Under the pieces are notes generated by a model that had not been told where the DNA came from, made no database searches, and saw only the letters and a list, made by a program, of their open reading frames with translations. A DNA stretch of 64,000 bases from Lentisphaerota bacterium. GTDB taxonomy: Bacteria; Verrucomicrobiota; Kiritimatiellia; UBA8416; JAIOPI01. The first letter of the stretch is position 1. Each line of letters opens with the position of its first letter. This document shows, in pieces, positions 8,441-16,931 of the stretch. The stretch covers positions 346,671 to 410,670 of the forward strand of contig JAIOPI010000021.1 of assembly GCA_021413965.1 (NCBI GenBank). The letters run 5' to 3'. Made by a program: the position numbers and the translations under genes.

Positions 8441-8949
8441 TCGCCAGACGCACAATGGGAGTGTCCGCCGACGTTGACGTGGTTGCACAACCACGTCACG
8501 CCACTGACGGTCTCGGCACGCCGACGAAGACCGGCAGGCTAGCCGAACTGCTGGCCGATCCCGAGGTGCGCCGGCGGATCGGCTCGGGGTGGCCGCTGTA
8601 CATGATGCTCGCACTGGAGTGGGGCGGGACGGCTTCTGGCACCAGGGAGGGAATTGGGGCGCGAATGACAGAGGACGGGCGCAACGTCGGAAACTGGGTG
8701 GCCTCGCTGGAGCGGGCCGGGATCGTGAACGTCGAGAAGCACGGGCGGCGGATGATGGTGACGCTGGCGGGCGAACACATGGCCGCGGCGCGGATCGCGG
8801 ACTCTGTTGTAGTGGCGAAGGCCACCGAGCCCGCGGAGGACGATCCCGAATTGGCCCGGCTGGTCAGCATGTACAGGGCGGCAAAGGCGGCGGGAGCGAA
8901 GCTGCGCCTGCTGACCGAATCGGAGTTCGAGAGTGGAAAGTCTTCGTGA
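8437..8949 (+). CDS. Winged-helix-like DNA-binding protein
   Basis: A 170-residue protein. Residues 30-110 run LAELLADPEVRRRI...LYMMLALEWGG, GARMTEDGRNVGNWVASLERAGIVNVEKHGRRMMV, a pattern of helices followed by a small sheet like a winged helix in replication or copy-control proteins. ATG at 8437 is preceded by AAGGACG and overlaps the stop of the gene before; the longer ORF from 8332 is Arg/Gly-rich in its first 35 residues and not credible. The end overlaps the recombinase start by 17 bases. Probably a regulator of the element. Confidence 0.6.
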   Translation: MIARRTMGVSADVDVVAQPRHATDGLGTPTKTGRLAELLADPEVRRRIGSGWPLYMMLALEWGGTASGTREGIGARMTEDGRNVGNWVASLERAGIVNVEKHGRRMMVTLAGEHMAAARIADSVVVAKATEPAEDDPELARLVSMYRAAKAAGAKLRLLTESEFESGKSS

Positions 8950-10735
8950 CAAACGCTTCGACGACATCGATCTGGCCGTCCCCGTGCTGCTGGAGGACAT
9001 CGCGCCCGACCGACTGCTCGACCTGTTGCTGGATGTGGCGGAGGCCAAGTTCCCGCTGGGCGACGCCCTCACCCGCGGCTCGGCCCGACAGGCGCAGTAC
9101 CGCCAGCACGTCAGGGCCATAGGCCTCTTCCGCGAGTTCCTGGGCGAACGCCTTTCCACTAACATCGACGAGCGCGTGCTCGACGAGTTCGTCGGCCATC
9201 TGGTCTCCGCCGACGGCGACAAGCGCCCCAGCTATTGGCGCGAGTTCCAGTCGTGCGTCCGGTGCCTGGTCAACGGCCTGCCGGACGACATGCGTCGGCG
9301 CCCGCTGCTCGCGCCCCTGCAGGCCAGGTGGGCGTCCAAGCTCTCCGGTCTGCACGAGGAGACCCGGCTGATCCTCAGGGGGTTTTTGCAGCGCGGCATG
9401 ATGACCCGTACAGGCCCCGACGGCACGGTGGTCCTGCGTCCCCATGCCCTTTCGGATTCCGTCCGGGAAAATGCCTCAAGCTCGCTGCGCACCATCCTGA
9501 AGGCGCTCGGGCTGCGGGATCTCCGGCTGCTGACCTGCGACAAGGCGAAGGAGTTCCTCGACGCGTACACCGCCGACGGCAGGCGCAACCACGCGCTCAA
9601 CCACATCCACAAGGCGTGGCCGATCTTCCGGTACCTGCGGGCGAAGCAGGTTGTCGCTGAAGATCCGTTCATGGGGATCGCCGAAATGCCAACGAAGCGG
9701 AAGAACAAGGACTACGTGCCCCAGGACGGCATCGACCGGCTGGGCGACCTCACAAGGCTGGACATGGAGAGCGTGCGTGAGGTGCGCGACAGGTCGATAG
9801 CCTTCGCGCTGCTGTACGACTTCGCACTTCGTCGCGGCGAATGTGCGCGGCTCGACCTCGGCGATCTTCACGTCGAGAGGGCCGATCAGGGGCTTGGAAA
9901 CGTCATCCGGCTCCACGTGCGGAGGGAGATCCAAAAGGGCCAGAACAAGGAAGCCGTGGACCTCTACAGTTACTTCCCGCAGACCGTCCGGTTGCTGACA
10001 CGCTACCTTGAACTGCGCCCGCGCCTAGAACCAAAGACGGACGCCCTTATCGTGGCCGACGACGGCGACCGTCTGGGTGACGCCGGCATCGCCGACGCCG
10101 TGGCGCGCCAGTGCGGGATGCTGAAGATCCGCACCGCCGCCGGCAAGGCGGTGACGTGCCATCGGCTTCGGCATTCTGCCGGCAGCCTCAACGTTGAGCC
10201 CCTCGGCCTGTCTCTGACGATCTATGAAATAATGCGGCGGCTCCGGCACGAGGACTACCAGGTCACGAAGCAGGTCTACCTTGACGAGAATCCCTTGATC
10301 CAGCGCGAGCGCCACATGGTGACCCTGCGCAGGATACAGAACGGACGCGGCGTCGAGCCAACTGTCTCCATGCGGCACCCGACGGTGGATGATGGCGTGC
10401 CCGAACCGGAGGCCATCCGGCGCCTGTCGGCCTTGGGCATCACGGCAGCGGCGCTGGAACGGGAAGGGGCGAAGGCCGGGGCGCTCATCAAGTCCGGCCA
10501 TGGCATCGCGTACGCCACGGCGTTCGTGGGCGACTTGGAGTCGAACTACGTGGCGAAGGCCGAGGCCATGCGCGTGCTGAACTTCACCGACCACCAGCTT
10601 TGGCATTGGCTGAACCTCCGCGGCAGTAAGGCGCGGCTGGTCGGCAAGGCCAGCCTCGTCCGCAAAAACGATATCTGGGACGAACTCAGGGCGCGGGCCG
10701 AGGGGCGCGGCAGGCCCGAAAAGTCCGGGAGATAA
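8933..10735 (+). CDS. Tyrosine recombinase (phage integrase family)
   Basis: A 600-residue site-specific recombinase. The C-terminal catalytic domain shows all key residues: R300 (FALRRGE), K near 335-339, H410-x-x-R413 (HRLRH), H439 (LRHED) and the nucleophile Y449 (QVYLDENP). Residues 1-250 form the SAM-like arm and core binding part. About 130 residues beyond the tyrosine are unusual for the family and include a region like a helix-turn-helix (VLNFTDHQLWHWLNLRG). It starts at GTG 8933 inside the preceding gene. The stop codon lies within a CCGGGAGATAAT repeat also found at 21,016, so it sits at an element end. It catalyses integration and excision. Confidence 0.92.
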   Translation: MESLRDKRFDDIDLAVPVLLEDIAPDRLLDLLLDVAEAKFPLGDALTRGSARQAQYRQHVRAIGLFREFLGERLSTNIDERVLDEFVGHLVSADGDKRPSYWREFQSCVRCLVNGLPDDMRRRPLLAPLQARWASKLSGLHEETRLILRGFLQRGMMTRTGPDGTVVLRPHALSDSVRENASSSLRTILKALGLRDLRLLTCDKAKEFLDAYTADGRRNHALNHIHKAWPIFRYLRAKQVVAEDPFMGIAEMPTKRKNKDYVPQDGIDRLGDLTRLDMESVREVRDRSIAFALLYDFALRRGECARLDLGDLHVERADQGLGNVIRLHVRREIQKGQNKEAVDLYSYFPQTVRLLTRYLELRPRLEPKTDALIVADDGDRLGDAGIADAVARQCGMLKIRTAAGKAVTCHRLRHSAGSLNVEPLGLSLTIYEIMRRLRHEDYQVTKQVYLDENPLIQRERHMVTLRRIQNGRGVEPTVSMRHPTVDDGVPEPEAIRRLSALGITAAALEREGAKAGALIKSGHGIAYATAFVGDLESNYVAKAEAMRVLNFTDHQLWHWLNLRGSKARLVGKASLVRKNDIWDELRARAEGRGRPEKSGR

Positions 10736-10772
10736 TGGCCGTTTTGCCGGGAGATAAATGACAAGGGTTTGC
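10725..10772. repeat. Putative attachment arm, left copy
   Basis: CCGGGAGATAAT (10725-10736, overlapping the integrase stop), CCGGGAGATAAAT (10747-10759) and GACAAGGGTTTGC (10760-10772). All three recur at 20951-21040 with the GACAAGG sequence on the other side. Matching sequences at both sides of the 10-kb element suggest recombinase arm or core sites. Confidence 0.6.
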
Positions 10773-10844
10773 ACGAAGTTCGCATCAATCTCTTTTGCAG
10801 CGATTTGCGGCAGCAAAGGTTTGCGAGCCCGGCGACCCGGCTTT

Positions 10845-12311
10845 TCATCCACGTAAGCGGGGTTCGACTCCCCCGCTGTTTTCAAATCCACTTTCTGACG
10901 TGTAGGTAAGACCGTCCGGAAATAGCAGCTTTTGAAAACGCTGCTTGTCCTGGGCCAGTTCGAAGCCATCCCAGAGCTGGCGGATCTTGCGCAGCAGGGT
11001 GTCCACGACATCGAGGGCCGCCTGCACTTCGGCCTCCTTCAAATCCGCATCGCGCACGTTGGCCCGGCATACGGCGATCTCTGTCGTCAGTTCGCGCGTC
11101 TTGGCCGTGTAAACCTCGTCGGTGATCACGCCATGAATCAGCTTATCCAGCAGCGTCTGCAGCAGCTTCTCGAGATCCGCCAGCCGCTTGTTATGCGCGG
11201 CCTGCTCAATCACCGCCATGGCGTTCGCCTGCCGCCATTCGTCCAGCACCCGATCACGGAATTCACCCAGCCGTGGCAAGGTTCTGAGTGATATGCTGTC
11301 GAGCAGCGCACGGAACGCGTTCTCCATATCCTTCTTCTTCACGTGCACGTGGCACTCGGCGCGGCGGCAGCGGTAGTACGCGTAGCGCCACTTGTTACGA
11401 CCGGTGGCGAAGCTCGCGGTCAACGGCTTCCCACAGTGCCCGCAACGAACGAAATGCCGGAGTGGGAAGTCTGGGTTCTGATGGTCGTGGGGTGTGGCAA
11501 CATGCCCATTGCCGGACAGGACAGCCTGCACCTGATCGAATACGTGCTCATCAACCAGCGGCTGGAATCTCGCCTTCACGACCCGTCCCGACGTGATGCG
11601 CCCGCTAATGCGGCCGGCGTAGATCGGGTTCGTCAGGACCTTCTGGACGCCCTGCACGTACAGCGGTCGCCCTGTGGCGGTCTTCCACCGGGCCCGCAGC
11701 TTGTCGCGAATCGTTGTCAGCGTATGCATCCGCGTCGCCGCCATCTCGAACATGGCACGTACGATCGGACCCTGCTGCTCATGCTCGACCAGAATGGGCA
11801 GCCCATCGGGGCCGCGGCCATTGACGTACCCCAGCGGTGCCTGATGCGCCCAGCCGCCTTTCTCCACGACGCTCTGCATACCGGCACGCGCACGCTGCCC
11901 GCGGATCGTATTGTCCAACTCCGCGATAGCGCTCAACACCGTTTGCATGAATTTGCCGGTCGGATCGTCGGTTATCGGCTCCGTGGCCGAACGGATTAAT
12001 GTGCCGTACTTCGCCAGCGCGCCCGTGAAAACCGCGTAATCGAAGTTGTTCCGAGCCAAGCGGTCGAGCCGGTACGCCACGACGAAATCGATTCGGTTGC
12101 GCGGCTCAGAGCAGAACTTCAACATCTTCTGGAACTCGGGGCGGTCCGCCGTCTTTGCTGATTCACCAGCATCGGTAAAGACGCGGACCACCTCCATGTC
12201 GTTGTCCTTCCGTCCGCAGTACTCGCGGCAGACCTTCTCTTGCGTTTCCATCGACGTGTTCTCGATCTGGTCGGTCGATGAAACGCGGATGTATAAAACC
12301 GCCCGGGTCAT
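10845..12311 (-). CDS. Large serine recombinase (resolvase/invertase family)
   Basis: A 488-residue protein. The resolvase catalytic domain covers residues 1-150, with nucleophile serine S11 in YIRVSSTDQ and the Arg-rich YRLDRLARN at 80-88. A Recombinase domain follows (GYVNGRGPDG to NPIYAGRI at about 160-235), then a zinc ribbon C290, C293, C315, C320 and a coiled coil at 355-450, the full order of phage-type large serine recombinases. It cuts and rejoins att sites without high-energy cofactors. ATG at 12311 overlaps the stop of the small gene before it. Its last residues, SGGVEPRLRG, are read through a T-arm-like hairpin on the other strand, a usual sign of integration into a tRNA or tmRNA gene end. 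Confidence 0.93.
   Translation of the reverse strand: MTRAVLYIRVSSTDQIENTSMETQEKVCREYCGRKDNDMEVVRVFTDAGESAKTADRPEFQKMLKFCSEPRNRIDFVVAYRLDRLARNNFDYAVFTGALAKYGTLIRSATEPITDDPTGKFMQTVLSAIAELDNTIRGQRARAGMQSVVEKGGWAHQAPLGYVNGRGPDGLPILVEHEQQGPIVRAMFEMAATRMHTLTTIRDKLRARWKTATGRPLYVQGVQKVLTNPIYAGRISGRITSGRVVKARFQPLVDEHVFDQVQAVLSGNGHVATPHDHQNPDFPLRHFVRCGHCGKPLTASFATGRNKWRYAYYRCRRAECHVHVKKKDMENAFRALLDSISLRTLPRLGEFRDRVLDEWRQANAMAVIEQAAHNKRLADLEKLLQTLLDKLIHGVITDEVYTAKTRELTTEIAVCRANVRDADLKEAEVQAALDVVDTLLRKIRQLWDGFELAQDKQRFQKLLFPDGLTYTSESGFENSGGVEPRLRG
10857..10880 (+). repeat. T-arm-like hairpin, possible att core
   Basis: AGCGGGG and CCCCGCT pair around TTCGACTC on the plus strand. GGGTTCGACTCCC is the typical end of tmRNA and of many tRNAs, a favoured integration site. 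The rest of a tRNA is not present, and the loop is one base too long, so it is a remnant at most. It overlaps the 3' end of the serine recombinase gene. Confidence 0.4.
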
Positions 12312-12562
12312 ACGCGCGCCCCTTTCACCGGGAGCGGGAGCTCGCCGGCATAGTGATCCATGGCCTGCTTAGGCGTCAGGCCATACTCGTGATGAAGCCG
12401 CATCATGTCCTGCACCAGCATCTTCGCCAGCGCATCCAGGAACCGATCCTGTTGCTCCGTGTCTGTATCATGCTTGCTGCAATGCCCCAAATCGGGGCAC
12501 TGGCCATCGGTCGTTTGCGGCGCACTCGCGGGCGGCGCCTCGCCCTGATCCGGTTCGAACAT
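12308..12562 (-). CDS. Small hypothetical protein upstream of serine recombinase
   Basis: An 84-residue protein with Cys/His residues (GQCPDLGHCSKHD) and a helical C-terminus (FLDALAKMLVQDMMRLHHEYGLTPKQAMDHYAGELPLP). GGAG lies 8 bases before the ATG, and the stop overlaps the recombinase ATG in ATGA, so the two are coupled. Perhaps a regulatory or directionality partner of the recombinase; not recognised. Confidence 0.6.
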   Translation of the reverse strand: MFEPDQGEAPPASAPQTTDGQCPDLGHCSKHDTDTEQQDRFLDALAKMLVQDMMRLHHEYGLTPKQAMDHYAGELPLPVKGARV

Positions 12563-12620
12563 TGGAATCGCTCCAGCTCATTGGATCTCCAAGTTGTATT
12601 ACGATCCTATTCGTCATTGC

Positions 12621-12651
12621 GCCGGACACCAGCCCTGTGCTGGTGTCCGGC
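12621..12651. repeat. Perfect 13-bp inverted repeat (hairpin)
   Basis: GCCGGACACCAGC, five-base loop, GCTGGTGTCCGGC. It lies just beyond the stop of the 12,683 gene and before the small recombinase-operon gene, so it could be a terminator, although no T-run follows on either strand. A protein-binding site is the alternative. Confidence 0.6.
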
Positions 12652-12682
12652 ATCACCATCGATTCGTCCCTCTACAGCCTCA

Positions 12683-14029
12683 TCACGCCGGTCGGCGACT
12701 CCCTGCCAGTTCGTTCAGCAGCATTGAGCCCAATGCGAGGCACGCGCCGGCGGCGTCCTGCGGTATGGCCATCAGTTGGACCGCGAGGTCATGGATCGGC
12801 CCGTCATGCCGGACGCGCTTGGCTTCTGCAAACGCGGCGGCGATTGCCTCTTGCTGCTGTTCCGTCAGCCCCAATCGTCGGGCGCTGGAGAGCATGCGCT
12901 CCACGGGATCAAGAAGGAACAGGACGTCCGGGGGAACCTCGGGAACGGGTGCAATCGGGGTGCCGATAGCCGGCGTGGCTATGGCGTTGTCCCCCGCGAT
13001 CGGCTTGATGGTGTTGGCCACCGACCGGAAGGCCTCCACCACCTGAGATAACCGTTCTACCGTCCACCGTTCGTCATGGGCCTCGCAGAGTATCCGTTGT
13101 AAACGCGGATCGCACCCGTGCTGGGCGACAGCGGTGGCTGCGACCACCCAATGAGGGCCGCTGATTGCCACCACATGAGTTGATTCACATCCGGTGGGCA
13201 TCTGCAAATCCACCTGCCAGCAAGCGGGTAGGCGATCAAAGTGCTTCGGCAACTCGACGAGTGCGGTAACGACTTCTCGCGGGAGGGTCAGGTACCGCTC
13301 AAGCTCGTCCAGCGTGCACCCGAACTCCTCAGCGAGGCACGCGACATAGCGCGCGAACTGGAGGGGTGACGATATGCTCCGGTCGTGTTTCCTGTCTGCG
13401 CGGCTTGCGATGCGACACCAGTCCGCCTCGTCCAGCTGAGTGACGAGCACGTATTCGTGCGGCTCAAGCATCCCGTCACCGCCGCGGATGTGACTAAGCG
13501 CCATAAGCAGATTGGCGCCAGCCACAACGGTGTAGCGCCACGGCCCCCCGGTGCTGAGCGCCAGAACCGCGGCGTGCAACACCGGCCTCCTGCCACCCCC
13601 CGCGGTGGTCGCGCGACAGGCGTCCAGATCGAAGCCCTCCAGGCTGTCAGGGTCGCAAACCCCGATATCCTCTAGTCGAATCGCGCAAGGCATGGCCTCG
13701 CTGACCGGCGCCGGCTCGCCCTGGTGGACCGCTGGCATGGCGGTCGTTACCGGGGTTTCCAGCGGCGCTGTCGGGGTACGGTTGACCGGTGCAGGCGGCA
13801 TGCTGCCCACGATTGCCGCCAGTTCCTCCGCGTACTTCACTGCGGTGGCATTACCTTTTCGCAACCAGCGAATCGCCGTCCGCCAATGCTCACGGTTGCG
13901 TTCGTCTCCCAACGTGCTGCCGAGAGGCAATGCTGCCATCAAGGGGATCTGGTGCTTTTCCGGAATCCCCAGTTTCACAAAATCGCGCATGATGCGCTGT
14001 ACAAGTTTTGCTGCCTTATCCATTTTCAT
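12683..14029 (-). CDS. Hypothetical protein, possibly ParB/KorB-like
   Basis: About 448 residues. The first 80 form helices (MDKAAKLVQRIMRDFVKLGIPEKHQ). A Pro-rich linker leads to a middle region and to RYVACLAEEFGCTLDELERYLTLPREVVTALVELPKHFDRLP, which resembles the helix-turn-helix that follows the ParB box in partition proteins. The usual ParB nuclease motif was not found, so this is only a suggestion. The start is uncertain: ATG at 14029 is preferred, but a GTG at 14098 that overlaps the previous gene is open. It is transcribed with the replication-type genes. Confidence 0.5.
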   Translation of the reverse strand: MKMDKAAKLVQRIMRDFVKLGIPEKHQIPLMAALPLGSTLGDERNREHWRTAIRWLRKGNATAVKYAEELAAIVGSMPPAPVNRTPTAPLETPVTTAMPAVHQGEPAPVSEAMPCAIRLEDIGVCDPDSLEGFDLDACRATTAGGGRRPVLHAAVLALSTGGPWRYTVVAGANLLMALSHIRGGDGMLEPHEYVLVTQLDEADWCRIASRADRKHDRSISSPLQFARYVACLAEEFGCTLDELERYLTLPREVVTALVELPKHFDRLPACWQVDLQMPTGCESTHVVAISGPHWVVAATAVAQHGCDPRLQRILCEAHDERWTVERLSQVVEAFRSVANTIKPIAGDNAIATPAIGTPIAPVPEVPPDVLFLLDPVERMLSSARRLGLTEQQQEAIAAAFAEAKRVRHDGPIHDLAVQLMAIPQDAAGACLALGSMLLNELAGSRRPA

Positions 14030-14079
14030 CCCCACATCTAATTGATACTCCTGTATTTTCAGCCGTTGTATTTCCGAAA

Positions 14080-14928
14080 TCAGTTGCCCGATCCCCACGT
14101 GCGGGGCATGGCGTCCAAGGCCTGCTGCAAGTTCGACACGCCGAGGGCGGGTACGGCAACCACGGGAGCGACAGGCTGTGCATCGAGTTCCCCCTGAGGT
14201 TCGTCGGGTTCCGTCGGGGTAACCTGCTCAGCAATCGCGGAGGAGTTGTCGCCCAGCGGGTCCATTCGAATGAAGACACCGCCAGTGCGCTCAAAGCAGC
14301 CGACAATCGCATCACCTGCCTCGCCGTACCTGGCACGGAACTCACGAGGTGTAATCTGCATCGTGACTAATGTCGGCAGCCGGTTGCACCGCAGCCGCTG
14401 GTCCAGCAGGTCCTGCAGCGCATTTGCCCACTGACCGGTCGGGAATCTGTCCAAGTCGCAGATGCCGGCGAGAAAGGCTGAGAAGGCGTGTGCAAGCCAC
14501 GTCTTCTTGCCCTCGCCCTGCAACAGGTCTGGGATACCTGCAGCGCCGACGAATAGCAGATTGTCCGCAGTTCCGGTCGCGACGACTTCTTCGTAACTGC
14601 TGCGACACCGAACGAACGGCGCGAGTTCCCGCCAGACTGCGGCAACAAACCAGGCGCTCAAGGCCCTGTCCGGACCGTAGACCATGAGCGAGCCGCGTCC
14701 ACCGCCTCTGACATCAGCGATGTACTCCCTCGCGGCCTCAACCGCCTGTCTGTGCGCGTAGGTGGTGTTGGGGTAGTCATCAAGGCCAGCGGTTTGGAGC
14801 GGCTCGGGCAGGAACTGCACCGCGTACCTGTCGTGTGCAGCTCCGAAATATGAATTTATAGCGTCCGGGTTCTTCATTTTCTTTTCCTTCTTCCTGTTCT
14901 TCACGTTGTTCAGTAGTGCGTCCGACAT
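14080..14928 (-). CDS. DnaC/IstB-like helicase loader with degenerate P-loop
   Basis: A 282-residue protein aligned by pattern with DnaC-type AAA+ loaders: NTTYAHRQAVEAAREYIADV, a strand GSLMVYGP, a Walker-B-like strand NLLFVGAAG, then QWANALQDLLDQRLRCNRLPTLVTMQITPREFRARYGEAGDAIVGCFERTGGVFIRM, the sensor region and Arg-finger area. The expected GxxGxGKT is replaced by YGPDRALSAW (84-93), so ATP binding is probably lost. It sits between the DnaB-like ATPase and the ParB-like gene. A start at ATG 14877, with AAGGA 7 bases upstream, is as likely as 14928. Confidence 0.6.
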   Translation of the reverse strand: MSDALLNNVKNRKKEKKMKNPDAINSYFGAAHDRYAVQFLPEPLQTAGLDDYPNTTYAHRQAVEAAREYIADVRGGGRGSLMVYGPDRALSAWFVAAVWRELAPFVRCRSSYEEVVATGTADNLLFVGAAGIPDLLQGEGKKTWLAHAFSAFLAGICDLDRFPTGQWANALQDLLDQRLRCNRLPTLVTMQITPREFRARYGEAGDAIVGCFERTGGVFIRMDPLGDNSSAIAEQVTPTEPDEPQGELDAQPVAPVVAVPALGVSNLQQALDAMPRTWGSGN

Positions 14929-14949
14929 GCATCCTGCCTGCGTCCGCCC

Positions 14950-16302
14950 TCATCCCTTTCGCGCGTTCGATCCTGCGTCCGTATTTGCAGCACGTATTTC
15001 GGAAGCCGCGTAGTCGCAAAGCACTACGACAGATCCGACTGCGGCCGGACCTGCATCCGCACCCGCGCCCTTGCCCGTCTTCTGGCGACTTCCATCGGCC
15101 ATGATCAACTCGCGGCGGATCAACCCGTCGCGTTCCAGCGTATTCAGCAACCCCCGCACTTTCTTCGGTGTCAGGTCGAGTTCGTGTGCGAGGATACGCT
15201 CGGAGGTGACGAATTCCCCGCGACGGAGTTGCACCGGAATGTGCGTCGCTGGGGCGCGTTTCTTATCCGGCATGAACGCCGCGTGCTCATACAAGATCAG
15301 CAAGAAGCCGAGCACCTCCAGATCCGCCTCCCTGAACGCAGCCGACTGGCAGATCTTCCGTCCAATGGGAATATGCCCCTTCGTCCCGTGATAGGGCCTA
15401 AACCTCTCGCCGAGGGGTTCTTCATCAACGGCGTCGTCTGTGAATAGATTCGCATCTTCATCCGTGAAGTCCCCCGGGAGGTCGTTGACGTGCACACACG
15501 GGTCTGGCGTCTCTTGTCGCGGGGGAATTACATCCGTACCAGCAATCATGCCGGTGGTGGGTTCGGGCAACATACGCAACGACGGATCGAGATACAGGCG
15601 GCGAACACTTCGACCGCCGAACACGCCGGAACGATCCTTCGTGATGCACACGGTCATTATCTCGTGAAGCACGCGTGGGCCCAGCGTCAGCACGCTTCCC
15701 GCCGCATGCGTTTTGGCATTCGAGAATGCCAGTTCATGCCCCTGGACGATCTCGCCTGGTTGGGCCCCGCGGGTGACCTGGCTTGTCAGGACGATGGTCA
15801 GTCCCTGGCGCGCCGCCGCGTCCGCCAACTCCGCCGTCAACGCATCGGCGATCTCCCGGGGAATGGGAAGACCATCGGCGTTATCAAGAAGGATGGCCGA
15901 GTCAGCAGGGGCAGTTCGAACGGCCTCGCGGATGGCCCACAGCAACTCGCTCAGCGTCCGCGGAAGGTCTAGAACCGCGATGTTCGACATCACCGTCTCG
16001 TCCGACACATCGGACGGCTGGAGCGCGGCAGGCGCGATCCCACGGAAAATCCCCCATAGCCGGAGCCAAACCTCCTGGGCCTGCATCTCCCCCATGAGCC
16101 ACCGCACCTGCCGGCCCATGGCAGCAGCGATGATGCCGATGTTTGCCATCATCAGGCTCTTGCAGTGTCCTGTGCCACCGCCGATCTGCACGAGTTGCGG
16201 ATGGTTGAGCACAGCCCCGTAGATGTTGTCGGGATCCAAAACCCGGCAATGATCGACAAGGCTGGGCACACACGTTTCCTGATCTTGAACAGCTTCTGAC
16301 AT
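14950..16302 (-). CDS. DnaB/RecA-fold ATPase with C-terminal winged helix (replicative helicase-like)
   Basis: A 450-residue protein. Walker A is GGGTGHCKS at 41-49, Walker B is AILLDNADG at 136-144, and VLTSQVTRG near 171 is the DnaB/RepA-type motif 4 (LTSQ). The C-terminal part (VTSERILAHELDLTPKKVRGLLNTLERDGLIRREL) is a winged helix. The shape fits plasmid RepA-like helicases or phage AAA ATPases. A GGGG stretch precedes the ATG. With the loader-like gene downstream it probably drives element replication. Confidence 0.7.
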   Translation of the reverse strand: MSEAVQDQETCVPSLVDHCRVLDPDNIYGAVLNHPQLVQIGGGTGHCKSLMMANIGIIAAAMGRQVRWLMGEMQAQEVWLRLWGIFRGIAPAALQPSDVSDETVMSNIAVLDLPRTLSELLWAIREAVRTAPADSAILLDNADGLPIPREIADALTAELADAAARQGLTIVLTSQVTRGAQPGEIVQGHELAFSNAKTHAAGSVLTLGPRVLHEIMTVCITKDRSGVFGGRSVRRLYLDPSLRMLPEPTTGMIAGTDVIPPRQETPDPCVHVNDLPGDFTDEDANLFTDDAVDEEPLGERFRPYHGTKGHIPIGRKICQSAAFREADLEVLGFLLILYEHAAFMPDKKRAPATHIPVQLRRGEFVTSERILAHELDLTPKKVRGLLNTLERDGLIRRELIMADGSRQKTGKGAGADAGPAAVGSVVVLCDYAASEIRAANTDAGSNARKG

Positions 16303-16931
16303 ACATACCCCAAGGATTGCAGATTGACCCGGCGAATGCGCGCGGGCCGTGGTATTGGCGAACAGGAGTATCAGCGGACGGGGCTCGGTTGGTAGGTATC
16401 AGGTGCGGGGATTGAGCCTGGCCGAATGACGGCCACCCCGCAGCGCAACCCGTGTCATCCAACTCAGGTTGCTGGCTAAACGATGACCCCATCTACTGGG
16501 GCTGGCAAGCATCTTTTTTCGGAAAAGTACTATATGTCGAAAAATGAGAATACTTCCGACTTTCCCGGAGGTTCACGCCAAGTCCGCGGCGCACTCATCC
16601 AATTCGCGAGTCGCCGATTTGGACTCGCTCAGCCATATCGGTCAGGTTTACGGAGATCGCGAATTTGAATCAGCCGCTCAGCATGTTATTGAGGCACATG
16701 ATCGGCGCACCATTTGCAGCGATGCATCTGGTGCTTTGCCACATCAACCGCAGCAACTGCAGAGAGGTGGTCAGGCGCGAAGCACGTGAATTGACGCCCC
16801 CTGCTACAAGGTAGGTGGCTCGCCGGAACAAGCGGACAGCGGAATAGCCCCAGCCTGTTGTGGGTTGGTGGATTTTCCGAAAAGTTCCCCGTGATTCCGG
16901 GACGTTCATTGCACCTTCGCGCCCCTGCTGG
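16303..16931. other. Gene-free stretch, possible replication or control region
   Basis: About 630 bases. Short ORFs such as 16544-16789 (plus) and 16670-16909 (minus) lack motifs and ribosome sites. TTTTCGGAAAA occurs at about 16511 and, inverted, at about 16870. The segment 16505-16560 is AT-rich within GC-rich DNA. These traits suit an origin or an operator pair, but that is a guess. Confidence 0.4.

Larger units (their letters stand above)
1..10760. mobile_element. Right part of an integrative or phage-like element with tyrosine recombinase
   Basis: The stretch carries two DNA methyltransferases, a PAPS-reductase-like protein, a ParB-like protein, several small hypothetical proteins and a tyrosine recombinase whose stop codon lies inside a repeated sequence that recurs at 21,016. 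This gene mix is typical of prophages and integrative elements. The left boundary is outside the window. No capsid, tail or terminase gene was recognised, so whether it is a prophage or a plasmid-like element cannot be decided. The right limit is placed at the repeat just after the recombinase and is an inference. Confidence 0.6.

Noticed and set aside
10790..10880. Complete tRNA gene at the recombinase end
   Set aside because: Only a T-arm-like hairpin is present; no acceptor stem, D-arm or anticodon arm could be folded.
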